A stretch of DNA of 64,000 nt from Ceratobasidium sp. AG-K. Taxonomy: Eukaryota; Basidiomycota; Agaricomycetes; Cantharellales; Ceratobasidiaceae. A program made the translations under genes and the position numbers. Positions 24,267-37,900 of the stretch are shown here, one piece after another. The stretch spans positions 1,302,001 through 1,366,000 of the forward strand of contig JAWNGF010000008.1 of the NCBI GenBank assembly GCA_037039685.1, written 5' to 3'. Position 1 is the first letter of the stretch. Every line of letters begins with the position of its first letter. The notes below the pieces were generated by a model, which did not search any database, was not told the DNA's origin, and worked only from the letters and a program-made list of their open reading frames with translations.

Positions 24267-27200
24267 ATGGACAACCACACCGAGATGGACGACCGCGCCG
24301 ACTCTCCAGTGGACGATGCGGATGCCATGCGGGCTCAGGTATGCCTTGGGATCGAGTTTAATGGTATACTGACAAGACATAGATTCTGTTGCAAGCCCTG
24401 TATGTGATAACTAAACAACGAATGGAACGTGAGAAGCAGCAAGGGACGCCTGAGCTTGAGTCTGTGAACAAAGTTGAGGAGTCCAAGTCGGAACCGGAAC
24501 CTGCGCCCGAAGCAGTGCCAGGACCCGAGTCCGAAGCAGTATGTTCCGCATTCAATGTCACCTGTACGAACCTAACGCAAAGCAGGAGTGCACAGCCCAA
24601 TCAACATTCGAGGCCGTACTCGCCAACAAAGATCTGAGCCTCACGGAGTGGAGAGAAGAGCATGCGCAGCTCGCTAAGGCCCATCCCAGGAAGCACCGGG
24701 ATTGTTTCAGGACGCTCTGGAGGATCGTGGACGTGCTTGAACAGAATGACGCCGGGGTTGAAGCGTCGAGCGGTTTGGACAGGTCGAGCCCCGTGGATTT
24801 TGTGGGCAATTCTGATTCTGCATGTTCCCAAATTGGCTCGGACGACGTTGTTGTGGCCCCGGAGGATGCGAATGTCGCTCCCGCAGCCGAGGATAGTTCA
24901 AATCCCATTTCCGTAGCTCCAAACGATTCGACTCCCGCCCCACAAGTCGAGCCCACCCCTCGTTTGGCTCAACCCGAGTCAAATCCACTCGTAATTGACC
25001 TCGTTAGGGACATTTGTGCCCTCACATCTGCCCGCGACACAGGAACGTCCTACTTCAACGCCGCGCACAAACTTGTCGAGCTTCTCCTCGCCGCATCCCA
25101 ACACGTTTCCCAACGCGCGCTTGAACGAGTAAACGAGGCGGTGTCCGTTCGACGGGACCTCTTCCAACGTGAACCAGCCCAGATCAGCGCAGGGGGAATT
25201 GCCGGGCTCGAGAATGCGCTGAAGGCGTTATACGCGCTCACACCGACGTTGGACATTCTCCACGAACGCATCTCGCTCGTGCGACAAGCTCTACTCGTGG
25301 ACCCGTCTTGGACTTGGGCTACTGCCCACTTGGCCAATTTGTTGTCGATGCTGTACGACCAAACATCCAACGACGAGGCATTGTACGAAGCTCAAGCGCT
25401 CCGAGCCGAATACGCAGCCCGGAATGCACCGGGATCGTGCATGGTTCTGGACCAGATGGAAACCGAGTATATCAAGCTGTATACGCTCACCGACGTCGAG
25501 GTCTGGGTCGTGCAGCACGCGAGTCTAGTCCAAGTGTCACCCCAAAAACACTCCGCATGCCCCGGTCGAATTTTGGCGCTCATGGATGGCCTACAAAATA
25601 TTTTCCAAGACGCCAGGAATGAGGATATGGTTCTCCTTGCGCGCGAGGCTGTCGGGTTGATCAATCGGGGGATGGGGATGAGTCACCAGCTCCGGGCGTT
25701 GAACGTCTTGTACCAACGACTCCGAGCATCCGAATCGAGTCCATCAAGCGCTCTACTCCCGCTCATTGCCCGAATCAACGCACTGGTCTCTGGGACTAAG
25801 CACCGGGTTCAATCGCTTGGGTGGCTATCCTCCGCGGTCAAGTCCAAACGTAGGGCACGGGACCCCAGGCAATCCGCCGCGCTGAGCTACGACGCCATTG
25901 CCCAACTCGAGTCTGATAACATGCCAGTCCTCCAATGGATGAACCCGGAGCGACTCCGTTTGAACGACGAGACCAAGCAAGCTGATACCATGGACGACTT
26001 TAGAGAGCACTTCACGCGCGAGTCTCGACGGTTTGGGGATGTGGACTCCATGCCCGAGGGTCCGCAACGCGCCCTCGCGCTGACGATGCACGCAATGCGG
26101 ATCATGGCCTACAACAGCCCCGAACATATCAGCATGGTTGTCGCGATGCTGTATGACGCCGCGCGAAACTTCAAACTACCTCACGGCCAGCGTATTCCAC
26201 CCAGCCACCCGATGCGACACACGATGGGCTCCCTCGGACACGCGCTGACGATGCGATACCGCTGGTTCGGTACCGCCGAGGACGTTGAGTCAGCTGTAGG
26301 GGTACTCAAGTACGCCATGGCTGGTGCGTTTCAAGACCAAGATCACCTTCCGCTTATCATGCCTCTTGCCAACGCTTTTGAAGCGCGGTACCGCCGACTT
26401 GGAGACGAAAACGATGCCCAGGCTGCCGCGGGCATGGCAAAATTGATGCTTGACAAGATGCCACCCGGGGCCGAACCAATGCTGCCCATCGTATGTCGAC
26501 AGTTTGCCAAGGCGCTTGATTGTTGCTATGACTCTGTCGGCGATATCACGCTGCTCGATCATGCGGCTGGGATCGCTCGAAAGGCACTTAGGCCTATGTC
26601 TTCACAGCATCCACTCATGGCTGTCACCCTTGGTCTTCTTGGCTCAATTCTTCGCAAACGGTTCTTGCATCTGCAGTCACCCGGAGATCTGGCCGTATCA
26701 GAGCAGTTTACCTCGGCGGCCGTCAAGCTGCAAGAGGATGCCGAGGGCGTGGACCAAGATTTGCCTTACAACCGCGCGTTGTACGCCGAGACGATGCTCA
26801 CCAAGTATGAGTATGACTCCAAACCCGAATATCTCGACACGGCTATTACCTTGTTCCGACTCGTCCTTGATGAACTCGGTCACGAAGAAGTCCTTCGCGC
26901 AGACGCGAATTACGGGTACGGGAATGCGTTGCGTGTTCGGAACCAGGACGAGGATCTTGCGACTGCTGTGCACCATTTGCGACAGGCCCTGCTTGTTCAG
27001 CCCGACACGCGCCATTCACGATATCCACTATGGGCCTCTGGACTCTCAATTGCGTTGATGCTTGAATTTCAACAGACTGGCCATCCTACAAAGCTCGACG
27101 AGGCGGTTGGATTGGCTCAGACGGCCGCGTCTATCGTTTCCGACAAGGCGACGATGCGAGCTGATGTATATGCGCAGTTGGGGGAGGCCAAATACCTGCT

Positions 27201-28878
27201 TTTCGAGTCGCGCCAAGCTCCTGAAGATCTTGATGCTTGTTTACTGGCATTTGAAGCAGCGGCAGCTTCCGAGACGTCGCCTCGTCCTCGCTGTTTGAAA
27301 TATAGTCGTCGGTGGGAGGATATCACATCCAAACATAACCATCCCTCACTGTGGCGAGCACTAGATGCTAGTCTGGTGCACCAAAACAAACTCGCTGGGA
27401 TTGCTCTCAACGCCAAAGACCGCCACGCGTACCTAGCCAAGAACCCCACCTCAGCGTCCCGGGCGGCAGCGCAAGCGATCCGTCAAGGGAACCTACACCT
27501 CGCCGTCGAGTACCTGGAACGCGGAAGGGCAATTCTATGGCGCCAAACACTCGAACTACGGTCGTCACTCGAGTCGCTGAGGCACCGGTCACCGGTACTC
27601 GCAGATGAACTGGCCGCTGTCGTTGGAGAGATTGATAGTCATGCAGGTATTCAGTGTGTCTCAGGGTTCTCCCATACCGTCATGGGTGTCGCGGATCCTG
27701 ACCTCATTCAACGGCGGAACCGAGCGCTCTCAGAGCAATATGATACCTTGTTGGACCGTATCCGGCAGCTTCCTGGATTTAGTGACTTTTTGCGCCCGTT
27801 TGCGTATGAGGATACCCAGGGAATCGCATCCGAGGGTCCGGTCATTGTCTTGAATTTATGCGACGAAGGCTGCGATGCTCTTATCATCCTCGACTCGGGC
27901 ATTCATCACGTCCCCCTGCCCAATGCCAAATTTGAGGCCTTGTTGACTATCAAGTCCAATATAGCTATGGCGGCTTCTCGAGTTATGTACGATGGCGGGA
28001 CCGAGATGGATTCTCTACTTCCTCCAACCCTTCGTACGTTGTGGTCGACAATTGTTGAGCCGATTACGAGGTTCATCAAGGCCAACGACCCCACGGCGAA
28101 GAGGATATTTTGGTGCGTCGCCGGGCTATCCGAATTACCCGTTCACGCAGCTGGGCCATACCGTGCCGGGCAACGCTCCCTCCCTGACATGTTCATATCC
28201 TCGTATACCTCGACTCTTTCGGCGCTCATTCGTGGTCGAAAGGCAAAACAGGCCGCCGCCCCAGCTCGACCTCGACTCTTGGCCGTTGCGCAGACTCAAA
28301 CCTCAGGTTTCACTCCTCTTCCCTTTGCCTTGGAAGAGATCGCTGAACTCAAACGGCTAGAGATTGTTGACACAGAACTACTCGATAATGATGCTCACAC
28401 CGGAGCGTTCATGTCGCAGCTTCACACTCACAGCTGGGTCCACCTTTGCTGCCACGGAACGACTAATGCAAAACTCCCTCTCTTGAGCGCTTTCCATTTA
28501 GCAGGCTCACAGCTAAACATCGAGTCGCTCATGCGCGCCGAGCTTCCACTGGCCGACTTTGCTTTCCTTGGTGCCTGCCATTCAGCTGAGGGTTCGGAAG
28601 CTCAAAACGAGAGCATGAGCCTGGCAAGTGCGCTTCAGGTAGCAGGGTTCCGGTCGATTGTAGCTACCATGTATGCAATTCATGATGACGAAGGGCCAGT
28701 TGTGACTCGGGAGCTGTACAGATATATGTTTAGGGATAATAATCAGGGAGCCAACTCTTCGGACGCAGCGTTGGGACTGAACAAGGCGGTGCGCGTACTC
28801 CGTCTGGCCAAAGTGCCGATGCATCGATGGGTGAGTTCAGATTGGTTGTGCCTAGTCGTGAAGCTGACCAAGGACTAG
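24267..28878 (+). CDS. TPR-like repeat protein with C-terminal CHAT (caspase-like) protease domain
   Basis: Exons 24267-24338, 24383-24538 and 24586-28878 join in phase to 1506 aa. The first two exons encode an acidic, low-complexity leader. The body is a long all-alpha repeat array (recurring A/L/Y patterns such as ALGLAVSLMLEF- and HLRQALLVQPDTRHSRYPLW-type units) consistent with TPRs. The C-terminus is a CHAT domain with the expected catalytic pair: His about residue 1366 in VHLCCHGTTN and Cys about 1407 in FLGACHSAEG, followed by SLASALQVAGFRSIVATMYA. CHAT proteins are clan CD (caspase/separase-like) peptidases; in bacteria TPR-CHAT proteins act as regulated proteases in immunity. Fungal members are abundant but mostly uncharacterised. 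The duplicated copy at 18.3 kb is broken. Activity and substrate are unknown; the catalytic residues are intact. Confidence 0.9.
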
Positions 28879-31800
28879 GTTCCGTTTATTCATATCGGCG
28901 TTTGATTCACGAACATAATACTTCAGTCAGAATTTTTGGAGCAAGGGTGACGGTAGCCTCCAATGTCAAATGTTTCCCTTCTAAAATGAGGTTTGTGACT
29001 TGAAACAAAGCACTTTTTCCAATGTCATTATGCGAGCATATATACACTTCTGTCACGCCAAACTATTTACACCGGATAGGACTGTTGTGTTCAGATTGTC
29101 CCACATACAACGCAGAGTGGATTCGATGAACCAACGGGGCCAAGGTCACGGCTGTGGCCCAAGTCATGTCCCAGACTCCCAATCTAAATGCCAAACTAGA
29201 ACCTCAGTGCCGACTAGGGGAATATTACCAAGCTACCTTACGAGTGCCTTCCGGCGCTCGGTCCCGTTTTTAGTATACGTCCTCCCCCCACGCAGCGGCC
29301 TCCCGGCCCCACCACCTATTATCAACGATAGTTGGCGCGCTTCTGTACCCGTCAGGATATTTACCACGTCTTCAAACCTGTAGTTTATATCATCGCTTCC
29401 AGCAAATGCTCCGGTTCTGATACGCGCATATACCGTCATTTGACGAAGTGTCGCCAGGCACCGGGACGACCGGTAACCCTGAACGAAAGTGACGGGGGGT
29501 AAGCCAGCGAGATGCGAGCAGACTTGTGAGCAGGTGAAATGTACCGGCGGCAGAGGGGATGGAGGGCGGGAAAAATAATAACGCGCGCAGATACACGTGT
29601 ATGTCGATCGTGGTTGGCTCACGAAGGCGTGTGCAAGACTCCGTGACCATGACAAATGGCGCACACTAATTGCGCTCACCCCCCGGTCCCCGCGGCGAGG
29701 AATTCGTTTCGCGCTCCAACAGTCAGGAGATAGAAACACCAATAGCCTCGTTTTTTTGAGTGGCCTTGTGGTTGGACCTTGCCTCCCAACGACTCTATTT
29801 GTTGCGGGCCGATCGCATTTCACTTCATGCCAGTCAGCTCTCAGAATCTTCGGGCCTCGAGTCAGACGTGCCTGTACAGTACTCGTCAAATTAATTGCGG
29901 GAGCTAGCGATGGTCAAGCTCTTGTGTATGATTTATTCTTGGCCACCACCGACCTGAGAATGTTATTTATTTATTTTTAAATTTTAAATTTTTAAAATCA
30001 GGTATGTTTTACGACGTTTTGGGGTAAGGCCCTATGGTGCGCCGTTCTAGAAGTGAAACCTGTACTTAAACGGTGAGGAATGGGACATGTTCCAATCGTC
30101 ATACACCACACTCACACTATTCGCCTCTACTCTTATCCGCATTGTTCCCACCCGCCCGCTAGCTCCTGCTTCCACCACACGCCATGCCACCCGGTCCACC
30201 TCGGATTCCGATGCATTCCAGCCAGTATCCAGACGTTTTCCGTATGTCGAGATATCCATATATACCGCCCAGATAGACCAGACCAATAATCGAACCGCGT
30301 ACCAACTGGAGCGTAATGTTGCAAGTAGATTCTAGTCGAGGTGTAGTTACTGTACTCCGCTTTCAGCCGCCCTCGTTTTTCGTCCGACTCCGGAGCCACC
30401 GATGGGGGTCAGAATCGGGCGAGATATGCCAGTCTTGGATCGGAACCGGCGATCGCCAGTTCGAAGCGGCTACAGCCAGGTCTGTCGCATTTATGCCATG
30501 GGTCGTAGTCGTCTCGGGATGGTAATGGTGGATGTTAGATCCAGGATACGATGATCGAGCGCTTAGACCGAGGAGAAGGGGAGGCCGAAGTGGTGGACAA
30601 GGATAACGTAGGAATGACCATCCAGGAGCGAGCTATCACATGACACTATTAGCACTCTGCATACTAGGCTGACTCATCCGCACTGTTACAACAACGACGC
30701 CTAGCCACCAATGAGTGAAAACAGCAAGGGTTGTTGCAGAGTATACATTGACGCCTCGGATACTCGTAACTCTCTGTCTGGTGCTCGAGCTAGAATTGTA
30801 ACAGGTCAATATAACCAGGCATAGCTTGATGCTGCGGTAAACCCGCCATCATATGGGCACCGCGGCTCCTGAGAGGGGTACATATACCTTGAAGGTCAAC
30901 GAAAGGCCTCCATCGATTGGTAGCCACGAGGCAGTCGTAACCTACGCGGCAGAGGAAGTAAATATCAGCCTTGTGAATATGACGGCGGAGTTGCTTACAA
31001 CGCAGTCGTCGCCGGCGGGTTACGCACTCCAGAGTAACAATGCACCTAATCGCCCCTCTGGGCGAGGCTATCGGTACCGCTTCTGTCTCGGGTCAGCGTG
31101 TCACTGATACGTATCCTAGACGGTCGATCGGTTTTGAGTAATAGTTTCCCAACGACGGGCAGATATCACTCACTGCTGACGACAGGTATTCTGTTACGCG
31201 GCCAGCGGATCCTCGAGCGACCGTGAATGCCGCGTTGAGACAACTGCTGATCGCCAGGTGCCCCCCACCGTAGCTAGGAGCACCGAATACCACAGAATTT
31301 GACAGAAATGAGGCCTTCACCCTACGCTCTGAAGATCATTCGAGGGACGCCGAGACTGTTGGCAGAGCCTTTAACTGTCCTGTCGAACGGTTCTTGATGA
31401 TGGATAGGACTGGCGAGGATCGTATGCGAAGTTTGATCGTGAGTTTTATAGATTCTGTCAAGCGACAGACCGGTTTGTGTCAAGTTAGAAGTAAACGAGG
31501 TCGACAGTGAACGTGAAGAAGAAAACCAGAAGATCGGCGCTTGTGGACAGCCAACTGGAAATTGACTGATTGGTCAACACCTCAACCGGCCACTCGAGCC
31601 ACGACTCGCGCCAACCTCGTCTCGAAGCGTCCAATATCTCGAACCAGTGGCGAACCCCGCCCTGAGACTCTCAGTCCTATCTAATGCAGTTTCACAAAGA
31701 CACCGGCCTGTATATCAAGAACCTGGCCGACGCGGTTGATCATACTGCCAAGCCAGAGAGTTGCCGTTTGTGCGTCACGTCCTCACACCATGAGGATCAC

Positions 31801-32664
31801 GATAAACTTTACCTACGGAGGACTAAACAGCGTATAATTAATACGCTGCTGGACGGGGGCGGCTATCGAAGTTGATCCGTACCTGTTCAAGCGTTGAAAC
31901 CACTAATTTGCTGCCCTCATCTTGCTCAATGGTTGCGCCCAATTCCAGAAATTACTGGGGCTGTGCGCGGGTATATGACGCGGGGTACCTGGGCCGCCAA
32001 TGTCTGACTGCTAGGTAGCGTTGCCCTCAGCTTCGGACGTTGAAGAGTTGGAGGGAGAGAGTCTGCGCTAGTCAGGGGAATACCGCGTCGCAACTCTGAG
32101 ACAGGGTTATCGGTGAGTGCCCCTGTTTCTGGCAGTGGGTCAGGTGCCTGGCCGAGCTTGTTGTAATCAGCACATCTGACGCGCAGCCCTTCAAGGTACG
32201 CCGGAGCGTCACAACACACCTGTGACTCACTCGGGGAGCGGTCCACCTGGCCAGGCAGGTATCGACTCCGCAGCGTTCTAGCCTTGCACCATGTCGGAAA
32301 CGAGGGACAAGGATGGCTGTACGTGCGATTGTCCTGTACATCACGTCTCGCAGTTTGATTTGCCCAGCGGCGAGCGGGTGTGGTGTGCTGTTCACTCTCT
32401 AGACTACAAAATACGAGTCATTTGCCACCAGCCTTCCATTCATTTGAGTCAAAATGTACAAATCATGACGGCAACAACAAGAAACTCAGAACGGCCAAAC
32501 ATGCGGAACACGGTCCCCCAATATGATCTACGTTCGCCGACACGAAAAGTCACAATAGGGAGCCCGCGACAGCAGACATATCAGATCAAGCAACTGGCGT
32601 GTGATCAGCATGAGCTGCTGGAAGCGTGTATCCCGGGTATCTTACTCACATCAAAAAATCTGGA
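28879..32664. other. intergenic region; its right part is the duplicated 3' flank of the NLR genes
   Basis: No convincing gene. A 218-codon minus-strand frame at 29233-29889 lacks domain and splice support. An AT-rich patch lies at about 29960-30000. From about 30350 onward the sequence aligns in blocks with 38830-41190, the flank of the second NLR. For example CTAGCCTTGCA.CATGTCGGAA is shared at 32278 and 40796. Confidence 0.5.
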
Positions 32665-35600
32665 TCAAGGCTTGTGACATTCCGCCCATGACTCTCCCAG
32701 TTTCGCCGACTCGAGGTCCAGTTGGACGGCGCCTTTTGTCAAGATGAGTAGTGGGTTACGTGGGTGCATCAAGCTAGTATGGAGATCGAGTGGCACCCAG
32801 GCGAGCAGTCCAGACTCGGAGTCGACGACCCAGCCGTCGTCTTGTAAGGCCCGGGGCTGTCGAGCTTGGGATGGCCTAGTGTCTTTATCGATGTCGCATA
32901 GGTGATAACCTGAATTAGCTTTATCCCTAATACGAGCTAACTGAGAAGTACCTGGTGATTTCCTGACTTGGACGAGATCGACAAGGTCCCACACACGAAT
33001 CGACTGATCTTCGGACCCCGAGACGATGAGCCTGCAGTTGGGCGAGAAAGCAACAGAGCGAACCAAGTCGGTATGTCCAATAAGTGGGCTTCCCACCGCC
33101 TGCCCAGATTGTGTATCCCAGAGCCGTATGGTCTTGTCATGAGACCCTGAGATAACGTATGAGCTGTCAGGGGAGAAGCATACAGAGTAGACATCGCCAG
33201 TATGTCCGAGAAGTGGACCTGATGTACTCTGGCCACTATAGGCATCCCAAAGTCGAACGGTTTTGTCCCGTGAGCCAGAGGCAATGCGCATCCCGTCAGG
33301 AGACGCACAAACTGCCCAAACCTGGCCAGTATGTCCTTTGAGAGGTGGTAGTGTGGGTTGTCTATTGTTCACATCCCAGACGAGAATGGTCTTGTCATCT
33401 GAGCCAGAGACGATTCGTAGACTATCGGGTGAGAAACAAACGGACCGCACCCAGCGTGTATGCGCTTTCAGTGGACTGCCAACCCTCTCGCCGCTTTGTG
33501 CGTCCCAGAGCTGTATGGTCTTGTCTTCAGAGCAAGATGCAACCAGAGCTCCGTCGGGTGAGAAGCAGAGCGAGAATACACTACCAGAGTGACCAGTCAG
33601 CGGTTTGCCCACTGCTTGTCCGCTGTATGCGTCCCACAACTGTATGGTCTTGTCCTCGGAGCCAGATGCCAGCCGGGACTGGTCAGGTGAGAAGCACACA
33701 GAGTAGACCCAGTCGGTATGTCCCTTCATCGGACCGACGGCAATCTGCCCGCTCTGTGCGTCCCAGATGTATATCGTCCCATCATTTGAGCCGGAGAGAA
33801 TGCGAGTTGCGTCGTGCGAGAACGCGACCGATGTAACTGCCTGCGTATGCCCCTCGAGCGGGGTGTCTGCTGGACCTTGACTGCGAGCATCCCATACTTG
33901 AATTGTTCTGTCACCTGAGCTAGAGACTATGCGTGCGCTGTCTAATGAGAACCGGACACACCATACGACGTTGGTGTGACCTGTGAATACTCGAACAAGC
34001 TGTGGTTTGCCTTCGACGTTCCATAGTCGCACTGTGTAGTCGGCCGACCCTGAGACAATGTGCTTACCATCGGCGGAAAATGCCACAGAATAGACTGAGC
34101 CAGCATGTCCTTCGAGTACATCAACATGCGCCTGGCCAGTCAGGTTGTTCCATACTCGTATGGCACTGTCCCAAGAGCCAGAGACTAGGCGCGTATCGTC
34201 TGGTGAGAAACACATGGACCCGACAACTTGGCTATGCCCCAAGAGTGGGCCGAGCAACATTTGACCGCTCTCGGCGTCCCAGACATGTATGGTTCCATTA
34301 CCGTGACCAGAACCGATGCGAGTGCCGCCGAAAGAAACACAAATTGACCACACCTCGTCATTCTGACCTTGCAGTGGACCGAGGACCGTGCGTCCGCTCT
34401 CGAGGCTCCACACACGAATTGTGCCATCCCGTGACCCAGAAGCAACTCGCTTGCCGTCGGGAAATAAGGAGACAGAGTTCACATAGTCCGTATGCCCAGT
34501 GAGTGGCTTAAGCACTAGCCGACCGTTGTTGGTATCCCATACTTTCAGTGTTTTGTCGTCGGAGCATGAGACAAGTCGTGCACCGTCTTTGCAGAATACA
34601 ACGTCCTTGATCCTGCCGCTGTGGTGTAATGGACCCAAGACGGCTCGACCTGAGGTTCCATCCATGATGAACGCAGTGGACCCGACAGCGCATGCAATTA
34701 GGGACTCGTCCGGCGAGAAGCACACTGACCAAACCTCATCTGCTAATGGCCAGGTGGCTAGAAGCGCAAGCTGACGCCTTGTCATGGCTGAACCTTTGGC
34801 CTGGATAGTTCCCTGGAACTTTCTCATATAATACTTGGCAACAGGCGCGGACTCAGGCCAAAACGGCAGCATCGACACGTAGATATGTGGCGTGCTCCGA
34901 GAGACGGGATGGCCAGCGAACGTCGTAACGAATCGCCAGCCATCGTGTATAAGCTTGGTAACCTCTTCTGTGGCGCTGTTTACCTATCGTACCTGAACTG
35001 TTAGCTCAAGCCACGGGCTTATCACACTACTTATTACACACCAGACACCACCTCTCAGCCCGTTGCATGATCCCTGAACCCAGTCTCATACTGTGCTTGA
35101 CATTGAGTACTTCCATCCATAGTAGGAACCGATGAGAGGCAAAATCATCGACTAGCTTTATTGAATCACCATCAGTTTGCTCCAGCTCCAGATGTGCGAT
35201 CCAGTATCGACATGCATAGTACAGTTGTGTCGACACCGCCTGGTTGGCTGCTTCAGCCATGATGGCTCCATCGTCATCCCGATAGTATGAAGATTCAAAG
35301 CCGCATATATTGAACTGTGGGTTGGCTAATCTGATTGTCTCGAAACATGCCTGTGTGAGCCGCGCGTGGGAGCTCCCAGAATTACAATGGAACAAGGATG
35401 AGCGATTAGGGTCACGCATATAGTCAGGGAAGGATGCATGGAGTGCTGTCACAACTTTGGTTGTTTCTGAGATGTTGAGTACCGAACTCAGCGGTCGTAA
35501 GAATGCCTCTGCTTGCTTGCCACCCTTGAGTCCGAGCAGTCCAGACAGACATTCGATGCTCATTGGCTCTTGTGCGCATATCACGGTATCAAGTATCAGC

Positions 35601-37900
35601 TTTATCTTCGTTCGAATAGCCTTCGCGAGATTGTCGTTACCGAGCACAGTTTGGATAATAGAAGTGTACAGCTTGTCGATCTCCTTGTCCTTGTCGCTGT
35701 CAGCCGAAACCGAGACGAGTCCGAGTATTGCGTCCACTCGCTCTTCGTGTATCATGTACTGCAGGCCCTCTTGGATGTATCGGACCGCTGTGGAGGCAAA
35801 AATGAAAAGCGTGCCGGACATCTCGACGAGGCCTGCGAGCTGTGAGTCCGAGAGACCAACAGCTTCAAGCTCCGATCGGAGGTATATCCCTATATCATGT
35901 TTGACTGCCTGAGCATCTAGGTCGTGCAGCACGAGCCGAGAATCCGTGTCGCTGCCAAGTCGCCTGAGCATTCGGTGATATATCTCAGGTTCTGGTCGAC
36001 TCGAAATCAGAAACCGGATAGGTAGCTTGGAAGTGGCGTCTGGGAACAGAATGGTGTCCAGCATGCTCCCCACGGTGTTCTGGTTTTCGCACTCGTCCAG
36101 TGCGTCTATCACGACCACAAGGTTCACGGGCAAAGTGTCCTTCGCCCGCAACAGCGGCTTGGCAATTAGACTCTCGAACTGCTTCTTCAGCACCCGGGTG
36201 TGTGCGTCTGGCTCGGCCTCAATGGCCAGAGAGAGGGCGCAACGAAATGGGTACGAGAAGCAAGCAAGCTGGTATGCGATTGCAGGAAGTATCAGGTTGA
36301 CATCACGACACTCGGGTATCAACCTCGAGCAGAAAAAGCTGGCACCAAGCGTCGCTCTCTTTTCGAGCTCAGCACACAGACTGTACGCGATCGTGGTCTT
36401 GCCAGTACCGGCCATGCCGCTCATCCAGTATATGTTTGTTGTCTCCTGGTTCAGTGCCCACGAAAGCAACTGGTCACGTTGGGGCACGCGAGTCCCTGGA
36501 GTGCACTCTCTGCGCTGGACATCACCAGACTTGGCAGAGTCGTATACGGCAGATAGAGCTGGCGAAAGGCGCTGTAGCCGCGTATCCTGATCGTCCATAT
36601 TAGCGGTCTACATGTTGCTTCCTATAAAAAGGAGCCCTCACGGTTTCAATGGAATTGACGGTGTTCCACATACTCAGGTTTGCGTTGAGCTTCACAGATT
36701 TTAAGAGCAGGCAAACTTAGGCGATACAAGAGACATGCTCACAGCTAGACGTTGGAGATGACCCTGGATCCGCCGGTAGCATTCCAGCACTTGGTCGGGG
36801 TCCTCGACGGCTTCTATGTGTCTTCGTAGCGTACCTCTTGTTAATTTCCGTTCCACGATTCGCAGTTCCGCGTCGATTGCACTTGGAACTCCCGCATCAG
36901 CTTCTCATTTGTCAGTCATATATGTCCACTCACGTGCACAGGTTCTCCACGCTCATCGTCATTTTCGGGCTCGCCATCCCGCTGAAATGCTGGCTTATGT
37001 CTTCTAGCAGCGCGTCGAGGGTCGTTCGCAAGTCGTTATAGCCACTGTGTTCTGCCGACGCGATCTACTCGGTGGCCGCATTAGTCGCACCGTGAGGGGA
37101 AGGCGTTCGGCCTCACCTCAAACACCTCCACGAGATCGCTGAACCCGCTGATGGTGGCTTTGAGCGGCGGGGACATCACCGCAGTCAAACTGAGCGCCTT
37201 CATCAACAGCTTGAGGCCGGGCCAGCTGGCTTTCGACTGTTCCCTATCAGTAGCTGGTTTGGCATTTGTGCGATCGGGAACCGTAGTTGTAGGCACAGAA
37301 TCCGGTTTGCAGATTTGGGGTCCCTCTTGCACCTCACCCACTGAGCCGGAGGTTGGAAGAGATGTTGGGCCATCCGGGACAAGGGCTAACATGCTCGTTG
37401 AAGAGGGATGAAGCCACGCTGAGTCAGGGCTAGGTTCATTTGGTGGAGGAGTACTGGCAGTCTGAGTCTCCGGTGGTACAGGGCTGAGACGTCCCGTTGC
37501 CTGAGCTATGTTTGGCAAAGAGGTTGAGCTACCGTCGCCTGAGCTCATGCCGAGTCGCCGTTTCACCCCCCCCTTTACACGCAGGTATCGACTTTTCATT
37601 GATTCGGTAGATCTTTCAATGGCTTTGGCCTTGGTCCGGATAGAGTCGGATTGAAGGCGCTAAGTCAACGATCCTGAGAATCTGAGATCCACGTTGCAGT
37701 CAAGTGACCTGACAACTATGTCAAAAAAGGAAGCTAAGGGCGGGTCGTGTGCATACATGCTGCCGTTTTGGGATACATCCGGACGTTGAACAGTCTCACG
37801 CAGGGACTTAAGCAAAGTGCATATGCAAAACCGCAGAGTACAGGATGTCTCTTGCATATGATCCGCTTCCACCGTGGAGGCTAAGTGCGCTGAATCCTAA
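30350..37900 (-). repeat. NLR segmental duplication, copy 1
   Basis: Comprises the NACHT-WD40 gene at 32665-37599 plus about 2.3 kb of its 3' flank. It matches about 38830-46500 with a period near 8.5 kb in the same orientation. Boundaries are approximate because they were judged by eye. Confidence 0.75.
32665..37599 (-). CDS. NACHT-WD40 STAND protein (fungal NLR, HET-E-like), copy 1
   Basis: Signal-transducing ATPase with the layout of fungal NLRs. Seven exons join in phase to 1540 aa: 37599-37117, 37064-36934, 36881-36743, 36689-36642, 36586-35042, 34983-32952 and 32909-32665. N-terminus: a Pro/Ser-rich lead, then a helical region (WPGLKLLMKALSL ... DLRTTLDALLEDISQHF) resembling the four-helix, MLKL-NTD or Goodbye-like domains of such proteins (inference). 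NACHT: Walker A GMAGTGKTTIAYS near residue 324 and Walker B VVVIDALDECEN. C-terminus: 14 WD40 repeats in one 2032-nt exon, enough for two seven-bladed propellers, then the tail DDGWVVDSESGLLAWVPLDL. The last intron (32951-32910) is only 42 nt and has no stop, so its retention keeps the frame. Such proteins are implicated in non-self recognition and cell death. Confidence 0.92.

Larger units (their letters stand above)
23625..28468 (+). repeat. segmental tandem duplication, copy 2
   Basis: Counterpart of about 17820-22468, offset by roughly 5.8-6 kb. It contains the PEX13-tail relic, the duplicated flank with a GC-rich insertion, and most of the intact TPR-CHAT gene. The right limit is where copy 1 loses similarity. 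Confidence 0.8.

Noticed and set aside
29233..29889. 218-codon minus-strand frame
   Set aside because: Long but Arg/Pro/Ser-rich with no domain, no splice pattern and no matching frame elsewhere; the region looks non-coding, though its last 70 codons are not absurd.
33263..34774. Antisense frames of 90-166 codons across the WD40 exons of the NLRs
   Set aside because: They are shadows produced by the regular WD40 codon pattern and repeat in every WD unit.
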